Shown here in pieces: positions 57,169-64,000 of a DNA stretch of 64,000 bases. This DNA is from Secundilactobacillus paracollinoides DSM 15502 = JCM 11969 (GTDB taxonomy: Bacteria; Bacillota; Bacilli; Lactobacillales; Lactobacillaceae). The notes under the pieces are model-generated. The model was given only the letters and a program-made list of their open reading frames with translations. It had not been told where the DNA came from and did no database searches. The stretch spans positions 38,420-102,419 of the forward strand of contig NZ_BBAG01000005.1 in NCBI RefSeq assembly GCF_001311135.1. Direction: 5' to 3'. The position numbers were made by a program, and so were the translations under genes. Position 1 is the stretch's first letter. Each line of letters opens with the position of its first letter.

Positions 57169-57621
57169 ATGACGTACACAATTAAAGAAGTTTCAGAGAA
57201 GGTTGGTTTATCCATTTACACACTGCGTTACTACGATAAGGAAGGGTTATTACCATTTGTCGCTCGAAACGATGCTGGCTATCGTGAATTTACGGATGGC
57301 GATCTCAATATCATCCACACGATCTGTTGTTTGAATAATACGGGGATGAAAATTAGCGCGATCCGGCAGTACATTGCGGACGTGATGGCTGGCCCAGCAA
57401 GTATTGACGACCGAAAACGCCTATTTCACGACCATCGAGAAAAGATCTTGGAGCAGCAACGCATCATTGCGGAAAACTTGAAAGAGATCGACTACAAGCT
57501 TGATATTTATGATGCGCCCAACGCCGAAGACATTGTCAGTCGCGAACTTCAATTTGCGGAAGCTGAAAAGACGGCTAATGCACTTGAGAATCCTTACGTT
57601 AAAACACTTATTAGCCACTGA
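57169..57621 (+). CDS. MerR family regulator
   Basis: A 150-residue regulator with the MerR N-terminal helix-turn-helix: YTIKEVSEKVGLSIYTLRYY then DKEGLLPFVARNDAGYREFT. A coiled-coil dimer helix follows (HREKILEQQRIIAENLKEID), then a short C-terminal part without conserved cysteines. It falls in the group that controls aldehyde or electrophile response genes. GAGG lies eight bases before ATG 57169. It is divergent from the reductase gene and binds, by inference, the dyad at 57118. Confidence 0.88.
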   Translation: MTYTIKEVSEKVGLSIYTLRYYDKEGLLPFVARNDAGYREFTDGDLNIIHTICCLNNTGMKISAIRQYIADVMAGPASIDDRKRLFHDHREKILEQQRIIAENLKEIDYKLDIYDAPNAEDIVSRELQFAEAEKTANALENPYVKTLISH

Positions 57622-57816
57622 TTGTTTTGTTTTAAAATGACTAACTATTTCATGGATAAGTACTTCTCTTTATTATCAACTTACGCACAATCAATTTGAG
57701 CCAAATTTTAAACATTGATAACTTTGCGGAATAACAAATTAGGAAGCGAAATAACGCGAACTGGACAGAAATAATAGTTAATTAGTTTTAGACGAGAACT
57801 GTTGTCACAATAACAA

Positions 57817-58211
57817 TTAATTGGTTGTATGAATTTCTCTTAGCATGTCTTGGGCGGAATAATCTAACTCAATATCGTCATCAGAAGATTCAGCTAATTG
57901 TTCACCAAATTTCGACATGGATACTAAAATTTTTTTAAGTTTTGCGCCTTCAGGAGTCAGAGAATATACTACTTTAGGAGGAATGGTTGGAAAACTATCT
58001 CGATGAACAATTTGATCATGAACCAATTGATTTAACTGTTCTGATAGCACCTTATCAGTTACATCGTGGCTATAGATGGCTTCGATGTATTTTTTAATTG
58101 ACCATATCTTTTTTCTTCTAGTCCGAGGGAGCAAATTATTGAAGGCTTCCACTTTCCACTAATTATACTTAAGACGTAATTACAGCCTAGATGATATTTT
58201 TTAATTGCCAA
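57817..58211 (-). CDS. HxlR family regulator, frameshifted
   Basis: A winged-helix regulator whose beginning is in another frame. The start is TTG 58211, eight bases after GGGAG, giving MAIKKYHLGCNYVLSIISGK, then WKPSIICSLGLEEKRYGQLK. One A is missing from an A6 run near 58095, and the frame resumes as YIEAIYSHDVTDKVLSEQLN. The wing is PPKVVYSLTPEGAKL. Repaired length is about 131 residues. Cys near residue 10 and Cys in SIICSLG could sense electrophiles, as in HxlR/YodB relatives. It is divergent from the old yellow enzyme gene. Confidence 0.82.
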
Positions 58212-58250
58212 AATCACAACTCCCTTCAATAAAACTAACTTGCTGGTAAG

Positions 58251-58315
58251 TAACTTACAATTAAGTCAGTACTTAAAACTTTCTTTTCTGACAACTATAC
58301 TACACTTGTAAGTTA
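58251..58315. promoter_or_regulatory. Paired operator half-sites and promoter of the flavin oxidoreductase
   Basis: TAACTTACAA (58251-58260) and its exact complement TTGTAAGTTA (58306-58315) flank the promoter with -10 TATACT (58296-58301). The HxlR protein encoded at 58211 is the likely ligand. Confidence 0.65.
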
Positions 58316-58343
58316 ATTCACTAACTAAGTTGGAGGTCTAACT

Positions 58344-59510
58344 ATGAGTGACTACAAGTTTTTACAACCATATACTTTTAAAAATGGCGTTAAAGTCAAG
58401 AATCGAGTTGTTATTCCACCTATGACTATTGCTTCAAGTCTAGAGGAAGGCTCTGTATCTCGCGACGATCTGTTCTATGCTGGTTTACGTTCTGGCGGTG
58501 TTGGCATGTTTATTTCTCCGGTAGCGAATGTTACTAATGATGGAAAAGGGTTCGAAGGCGAGCTTTCAGTTGCAGATGATAAGTATATTCCGGGCTTATC
58601 AAAATTAGCAGATGCCATGAAGAAAGGTGGCACGAAAGCAATTATACAGATTTTTCATGCTGGCCGAATGAGCGACAGTACCATCCTTAGGGGGATTCAA
58701 CCGGTTAGCGCTAGCGCCGTTGCAGCTCCTCGAGATGGGATGGAAACTCCTCGCGAACTTTCTTCGAATGAGGTAGAAGCGATTGTTCAGGCCTTCGCCG
58801 ATGCTACTCGTAGAGCGATTGTTGCTGGCTTTGATGGGGTTGAAATTCATGGGGCCAATACTTACCTGATTCAGCAGTTTTTCTCTCCCCACTCCAATAA
58901 ACGAACAGATAAGTGGGGTGGCGACGTCGAAAAGAGAATGACATTTGCATTAGAAATAATTAGAGCTGTACACGACGCTATTGAAGAGTATGGAAATGAT
59001 GACTTTATTCTGGGTTATCGGATATCTCCAGAAGAAATTGAGTCACCAGGCATCCGAATAGACGATACTCTAAAGTTCATCGATAAATTATCTGGCCAGC
59101 CACTGAACTATCTGCATATTTCAATGGGGAATGCCTGGCGTAAGTCATTGAATAATCCAGATGATGATCGGTATACGATTCAACGTATTAAGGATCAAGT
59201 TAAAGGACGGTTACCCTTGATCTCAGTTGGCTCTATTGAAACACCTGAAGATGCTGAAAAAATAATGGACGCGGGAATTGACTTTGTAGCAATTGGACGT
59301 GAATATCTACGCGAACCTAAATGGATTGATAAAGTGATTAGTGGTCATGAAGAAACAATCAGATATAGCATTAATCGGGATGCACTTGATGAAATAGGTC
59401 TTAATCCATCCATTATAGAGTTCCTCAAGGGACTTGGAACCGAATTAGGATATGAAGGTGAACAAAAGGGTGATGGAAAATCTGAGTATGGTGTTGTACT
59501 TGACTCATAG
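58344..59510 (+). CDS. NADH:flavin oxidoreductase, old yellow enzyme family
   Basis: A 388-residue FMN enzyme reducing activated C=C bonds or other electrophiles. Landmarks are FKNGVKVKNRVVIPPMTIAS near the N-terminus, AIIQIFHAGRMSDS, GFDGVEIHGANTYLIQQFFS with the substrate histidine pattern HGAN, and HSNKRTDKWGGDVEKRM. The FMN phosphate site is LISVGSIETPEDA. GGAGGTCTAACT precedes the ATG. The promoter lies between two inverted operator half-sites, divergent from an HxlR regulator. The frame is intact. Confidence 0.92.
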   Translation: MSDYKFLQPYTFKNGVKVKNRVVIPPMTIASSLEEGSVSRDDLFYAGLRSGGVGMFISPVANVTNDGKGFEGELSVADDKYIPGLSKLADAMKKGGTKAIIQIFHAGRMSDSTILRGIQPVSASAVAAPRDGMETPRELSSNEVEAIVQAFADATRRAIVAGFDGVEIHGANTYLIQQFFSPHSNKRTDKWGGDVEKRMTFALEIIRAVHDAIEEYGNDDFILGYRISPEEIESPGIRIDDTLKFIDKLSGQPLNYLHISMGNAWRKSLNNPDDDRYTIQRIKDQVKGRLPLISVGSIETPEDAEKIMDAGIDFVAIGREYLREPKWIDKVISGHEETIRYSINRDALDEIGLNPSIIEFLKGLGTELGYEGEQKGDGKSEYGVVLDS

Positions 59511-59652
59511 AATTCTAGCGATAAATAAGTCTAATTAATTTATCTTGGTACATGTAAGGCGCTCTGAAGCTTACATGTTTTTTATACTGTGCTTAACATA
59601 GCTACTTTTTAGTATAAGGTATCGAGGAAGTTAGGATTTTAAGCAATAAATC

Positions 59653-59702
59653 TTGATTTTACATTCGAATGAATGTATTATATAAAACATTCATTTGAAT
59701 GT
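59653..59702 (+). promoter_or_regulatory. Promoter and twin operators of the drug exporter
   Basis: TTGATT (59653-59658), 17 bases, TATTAT (59676-59681). ACATTCGAATGAATGT (59661-59676) lies in the spacer and ACATTCATTTGAATGT (59687-59702) just after the start site. Both have the form ACATTC, four bases, GAATGT. The MarR protein at 61065 is the probable repressor. Confidence 0.8.
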
Positions 59703-59720
59703 AAATATGGAGGTATATTT

Positions 59721-61049
59721 TTGGTCACTAAAAATCGAACTTTAATAGCAACAATTCTGTTAGTTACAGCCTTTGTAATGCTTTTAAATCAGACTGTAAT
59801 GATAACGGCTTTACCAGTTATTTCAAAAGATTTTCATCTTTCGTTGAACGTTGCTCAATGGTTGACATCGGGCTATGTACTCATGCTTGGATTAGCAACT
59901 CCAATTTCGGCTAATTTAATTGACAAATATACTAGTCGACAAGTATTTATCGGCGTTGTTACCGTCTTTTTGGTCGGGACAATATTAGAACCCATGACAA
60001 GTAATTTTTATGTGCTATTATTAGCTCGATTGCTGCAAGCAGTTGCAGGTGGAATTATGATTACTTACGTTCAAATTAGCCTGATAGCATTATATCCCGC
60101 TGATAGACGGGGAACCATCATGGGACTAATATCGTTGGTAGTTTCAGCGGGGCCTGCGGTTGGTCCAAGCTTTTCAGGACTGATGTTGGAATTTTTCTCA
60201 TGGAAGTCTTTATTTTATGTCATCATGCCTATAATAGTAATTGTTTTGATAATTGCTATTTTTATGTTGCCTAACTTTTCAAAGTCTCGAAAAGTGGTAA
60301 TAGACATTAAGTCTGTCACAAGTTCAATGGTTGGTTTAGGAAGCGTTTTGGCAAGCATTAGCTTGTTCTCAAGTGATTTTATGTTAGCTGTGGTCATGCT
60401 AGTTGCCGGAAGCTTGATTACATGGTATTTTGTGCATCGTCAGGGTAAGTTAGAAACACCATTATTGAACATGTCCGTCTTTAAGAAGCATAGTTTTACG
60501 ACCATGTTAATTGTAACTATGCTGGTGTTCGGCATAATGATGGGAACTGAGGCAATCTTACCTATCTTCTTTGAAGATACAAGAGGAATGTCTAGCTTGT
60601 CAGCAGGTCTTATTTTACTTCCTGGAGCAATTGCAAGTGCACTTACATCGCCGATTATCGGAAGATATTATGACAGTCATGGCGCGAGACTTCCTATCTA
60701 TTTGGGGAGCCTAATTGTACTAGTTGCTAGTATCTCTCTAGTAATGATGACAACAACGACAAGCGTATGGGTAACAATCCTGGCTTATATGTTACGCATG
60801 ATTGGAATTTCAATGATTATGTCAGTTGCTATTACCGAAGGGTTAAAAGACCTGAAAGCAGATGAAATTTCACACGGAACCACACTAAATAATGCGTTGC
60901 GGCAGATTTCAGGTTCTGCATTTAATACCATAATGGTTTTAATTGCTACGATACCTTCAAATCTTGTTGTTGGAACTCATCTTGCAATTTGGATGTCCAT
61001 TTTATGCACAGGACTGTTATTATTGGTTAGTAGAGCATATTTAAATTAA
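59721..61049 (+). CDS. MFS multidrug exporter, DHA2 (EmrB/QacA) family
   Basis: A 14-helix drug:proton antiporter of 442 residues. The start is TTG 59721 after GGAGGTATATTT. Motifs include LLNQTVMITALPVISKDF in helix 1, WLTSGYVLMLGLATPIS in helix 2 (motif D1/A region), LLARLLQAVAGGIMITYVQI and the motif C stretch SLVVSAGPAVGPSFSGLMLE in helix 5. It probably confers resistance to small toxic compounds. A MarR gene follows 15 bp downstream in the same operon. The frame is intact. Confidence 0.9.
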   Translation: MVTKNRTLIATILLVTAFVMLLNQTVMITALPVISKDFHLSLNVAQWLTSGYVLMLGLATPISANLIDKYTSRQVFIGVVTVFLVGTILEPMTSNFYVLLLARLLQAVAGGIMITYVQISLIALYPADRRGTIMGLISLVVSAGPAVGPSFSGLMLEFFSWKSLFYVIMPIIVIVLIIAIFMLPNFSKSRKVVIDIKSVTSSMVGLGSVLASISLFSSDFMLAVVMLVAGSLITWYFVHRQGKLETPLLNMSVFKKHSFTTMLIVTMLVFGIMMGTEAILPIFFEDTRGMSSLSAGLILLPGAIASALTSPIIGRYYDSHGARLPIYLGSLIVLVASISLVMMTTTTSVWVTILAYMLRMIGISMIMSVAITEGLKDLKADEISHGTTLNNALRQISGSAFNTIMVLIATIPSNLVVGTHLAIWMSILCTGLLLLVSRAYLN

Positions 61050-61064
61050 AGGAGAGACATCGCG

Positions 61065-61510
61065 ATGACACTTCAGATGGAAAAACTCATTTCGATGTAT
61101 AACCGAGCAATTCGGGAGTACCTCAACACACGGCTGAAGGGTTGGTCATTAAATGAAAGTAATTTTTATTATGTTTTGATTATATGTGAGCAGCCTGGCA
61201 TAGCACAAAAGGATCTGATGAGCGGAATTTATCGGCAACAAAGTATTGTCACTAAAGTAGTTAACACTTTAGTTGCTAACGGATGGGCAGACATGCGTGT
61301 TGATCTGGATGATAAACGACGCCGTAATGTCTTTCCTACTGAAAAGGCCACGGAGCTTATAAAGAACTAAAGAAGATCCAAATGGACACGAATTCTTTCG
61401 CCTTGACGAGCTTAACTAAAAACGAAGAAAAACAACTGGGAACTTTACTGACTAAAGTCATACAACAGATAGTTCCGGATGTGTATCTGGATAAGGACGA
61501 CAACGCATAA
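61065..61510 (+). CDS. MarR family regulator, frameshifted
   Basis: A winged-helix repressor encoded directly after the exporter it probably controls. It contains LNESNFYYVLIICEQPGIAQ, then KDLMSGIYRQQSIVTKVVNT and the wing RVDLDDKRRRNVFPTEKA. Near 61365 one base is missing in ATAAAGAACTAAAG; the other frame supplies ELKKIQMDTNSFALTSLTKN and the end VPDVYLDKDDNA. Repaired length is about 148 residues. AAAGGAGAGACATCGCG precedes the ATG. A strong terminator follows. Confidence 0.85.
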
Positions 61511-61580
61511 AAGCACCGACTTCTCAATGGGTGAGAAGTCGGTGCTTTTATAACGTCATATTTAAATGTGACGTCTTTTA
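61508..61580. terminator. Bidirectional double terminator
   Basis: AAAAGCACCGACTTCTCA pairs with TGAGAAGTCGGTGCTTTT around a five-base loop. A second hairpin, ACGTCA/TGACGT followed by CTTTT, lies just after it. Together they separate the MarR gene from the convergent topoisomerase gene. Confidence 0.9.
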
Positions 61581-61589
61581 ATTTCCCTA

Positions 61590-63715
61590 TTATTTGGATT
61601 TGTTTTTAATGCTTTTTTTATTAGTCTTCGTAAACACATCATCAGCGGCCTTAAAGCCCCAGAACTTGTGGCCACGATAGGTCTGCTGTGCCAGCGTCCC
61701 GTGCACGTCCATGTCCTTGCCGCGTTTGGTTTTAATGCTAAACGAAATATCCTTACCGGCCAGCAAATCAGCCACTTCGCTATCCGTGAAGTGGTGGCCG
61801 CCCCAGACCTGGTTGAATTTGACTTCTTTGCCAGCGCTGGTGGTGCCAGACGACTTTGGTTTTTGTGGATACTTCTTGACTAACTTTTCTGGATCGCCCA
61901 AACGGTCGTGCAGTTTGCCAGCATTTTCGACCATGATCGGCATGCCGTGGGTGACTGTCTGCGTAGCGGTTGTTAGAAGCTGGTCAGGTGGCAGCTCAAA
62001 TTTGCCAACCTGGTCCATGAGGTCAAATAACCGTTTCGTGGCATTTGTACTACTGATAATGGTCCCTTCAGTCAGAACAGCTGAGACGATTCCGGTGTTC
62101 GTCATGGAAAATGTTCCGCGGCGTTCGTGCAGCAGGGCGGTTCGGCCAGCTGTGATCTGCGAGACCGTGGATACTCGCGTTGCCCCAGTCCCGATGTTGT
62201 GTTTTTGCAGGTAGTTCATGAGCCACTTCATGGTTGGCTTAACCGGCTTCGGGTTAGCCCCTTCAAAGACAAACGGGTCGGCGGTTGGACCGACAACGCT
62301 TGATTGATTGCCTTCCGTGCTGTCATCATCTTTGATCTGACGCGCGCTGTCAAAAATAAGTTTATAGTTCAGTGCAACGGGCACGTTAAAGGCCGTCTTA
62401 AGTCTGGGTAGTCCGCTAACTCGGCAGTGGTGTGGTCAAACACGTAATCCTCACCAAACATAGCCAGAAAGTTCTTTGCCACAACTTCGTAGATGGCCGG
62501 ACCCGATTTACCGAAGCGAGAAAGGGCACCCAGCGATGCTGGCACCTTATTCCCAGGACGGTTGGCCCCATGGTCCACGCTGCCCTTAGTGACGTGCGTA
62601 AATCGAGGTGCTGTGTGCGTCAAAAGTTTCTGGTCCACATCAACCACCTTGGCGATTGACGGTACCAGTGGATAGAGCTGCTTAAACTGTTCCAGCGAAA
62701 TCTTGGAATCATCCGTCCGTGGGTAGCTGACGATCTTTGCTTCGTACATTTTTTGATACGTGCCCAAAACTTCCTTAGCGTTGTAGCCCTTAGGCGCCAA
62801 AATTGACGCGAGGTTAGAAAGGTCCAACAGTTTTGGTGGTCCCGAGTGCCGGCGTGTTGTTTTAATATTGGCTACCGCACTTGGATGATAGGCGGCTGCG
62901 TCCTTTTCGCCAGCAGTCTTCGATGCAAAACGGAATTTAGCAGCAGCCTCATCATCCTTAAATTTCCGTGCGAAAACGTGGTCCTGCGGGTCCTTGAATT
63001 TGACCTCATAGAACGGCTTACGTTTGTAATTGCGCAGGGCTTCCAGTTGTTCATAGACGTGGCGGACGATCAGTGATTTTAGCCGACCTTCACGCACGAC
63101 CATGACGGGATAGCCAGCCTGTTTAGACACAGTTGTGGCGATTCGGGTCAGCTGCATCGACAGGAAATCCCATTTGCTGCGGGCGTCGGACTTGAGAAAG
63201 TCGCCGTCTTCTTGTTGACTCGGAATGTCCTTGATCTCACGAAAACCAGTCTGAACCGACCGCTTTTCTTCATCGGCAAAGTACAACCGCTTGACGGGTC
63301 CCTGCCACTTGATCGCGTTAATAATTTCCCAGGCTAACAGCTCGCCTTCTCCAGACGGGTCAACATCGGTTGCGATAACGATGGCATCGCAACCTTTGAC
63401 TGCGGTCTTAAGTTCTGTGAGTGATTTGCGGGCCGTCGTTTGGTGACTGCCACGTCGGGGTGCAGCTGCGATGGGCTTCTTTTCCCAACTAAAATCGTTG
63501 ACGTTCCATGGCAAGTGTTCCAGCTTCCAGGAACGATACTGGGTCACTTTGTCGTCTGGTACCTGATCCTTTGGGTCGACCAGCTCTAACAGGTGACCGT
63601 GCGAGTGGACGATGGTGTATGACTTGCCAGCAAAACTGCCGCTGGTGCCGCCCAGGGCGCTGGCAAAGTTTTTCGCCGCACTAGCTTTTTCACATAAAAT
63701 GGCATAATCAGTCAT
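61590..63715 (-). CDS. topB: DNA topoisomerase III (type IA), frameshifted
   Basis: Relaxes and decatenates DNA by single-strand passage. The TOPRIM domain starts MTDYAILCEKASAAKNFASA, with the metal site IATDVDPSGEGELLAWEI. The catalytic tyrosine lies in AKIVSYPRTDDSKIS. The frame breaks near 62395, one base missing after ELADYPDL, and resumes KTAFNVPVALNYKLIFDSA, then NIGTGATRVSTVSQI. The C-terminus is basic (TNKKSIKNKSK). Repaired length is about 708 residues. No relaxase, integrase or conjugation gene is nearby, so a chromosomal or relic mobile copy are both possible. Confidence 0.88.
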
Positions 63716-63933
63716 AATGGTTTCCTCTTTACAAACAAAATCTGGTTAAGTGATGGATATTATTTTGAACGATAAAACGCTACCCCACTAGTTTACTAAA
63801 CTCTTCGCGAAAAAGAAACGAAAATATGTTCGCGTGGGTGGACTGCTAAAGGATTTCCTAAGACGTGGCGGATAGCTCGCATTCCACACCCGAGGCATGG
63901 TAGGGTGGTTGAAAAGATAAGGAGATCAAACAG

Positions 63934-64000
63934 ATGTTAACGACAGAATTAGTTTCTCGCAACTCACAGGTCCTACCGGAAATTAAACAGTTATTTAAAA
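63934..64000 (+). CDS. Start of a gene cut by the window edge
   Basis: AAGGAGATCAAACAG precedes ATG 63934. The 22 visible residues begin MLTTELVSRNSQVLPEIKQL. This is too little to name the product; an acetyltransferase-like protein is only a guess from the opening. Confidence 0.5.
   Translation, partial: MLTTELVSRNSQVLPEIKQLFK

Noticed and set aside
61590..63715. Topoisomerase III as marker of an integrated conjugative element
   Set aside because: No integrase, relaxase, type IV secretion gene or attachment-site repeat is nearby; chromosomal copies exist.

Overview
The window looks like chromosomal DNA from a lactic acid bacterium of the family Lactobacillaceae. The evidence is moderate base composition, AGGAGG-type ribosome sites, TTG and GTG starts, CcpA-type cre boxes, an LPQTSE sortase motif on a surface protein with a KxYKxGK/W signal, a pneumococcus-like CopA/cupredoxin set, and transporters and hydrolases typical of fermentative Firmicutes. 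The LPQTxE motif resembles the Lactiplantibacillus plantarum type, but I cannot assign a species. There are no rRNA or tRNA genes, no CRISPR array and no prophage.

Layout. 1-4.8 kb: a TetR regulator running off the left edge, a broken hypothetical gene, and an ABC-2 exporter operon ending in LytTR and DUF3021 genes. 4.9-8.3 kb: a TetR gene and a decayed aldehyde dehydrogenase sharing a palindromic operator, then an MHS-family transporter read from a leader that encodes an Ile/Val-rich peptide and a terminator. 8.3-17.9 kb: small redox and regulatory genes, a truncated pyruvate oxidase and a FAD synthetase. 17.9-20.7 kb: a MITE-like element with 8-bp direct repeats, then asparagine synthetase. 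21-28 kb: a zinc-ribbon membrane protein, an esterase, an LPxTG surface protein and an MFS permease. 28.3-30.8 kb: a diguanylate cyclase and glutamate racemase. 30.8-33.5 kb: a copper efflux operon under CopY-type boxes. 33.8-39.4 kb: uptake and breakdown of 2-aminoethylphosphonate (PhnC, PhnD, two PhnE and a PhnX-PhnW fusion) behind PhoP-like repeats. 39.4-43.1 kb: the riboflavin operon ribD-ribE-ribBA-ribH under an FMN riboswitch. 43.3-54.6 kb: a redox pair, a HAD phosphatase, an ABC-F protein, a sugar porter, a GH31 glucosidase, an XRE/PP2C-like pair and acetoin reductase. 54.6-64 kb: a GH3 hexosaminidase, a reductase with its MerR regulator, an old yellow enzyme with its HxlR regulator, a drug exporter with its MarR regulator, topoisomerase III, and the start of one more gene.

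About 25 of roughly 60 genes carry single-base frame breaks. Most are one-base losses, several in short homopolymers, and they also hit conserved genes (asnB, ribBA, GH31, topoisomerase). This pattern suggests uncorrected sequencing indels more than real gene decay. Aldehyde dehydrogenase (large internal deletion) and pyruvate oxidase (N-terminal third missing) look truly dead.

The most interesting items are non-coding. They are the Ile/Val attenuator in front of a transporter, a family of about 120-bp palindromes placed just after stop codons with covarying stems, the MITE with a three-way-junction fold, PhoP-like boxes ahead of the phosphonate genes, and two parS-like and two Noc-site-like motifs.
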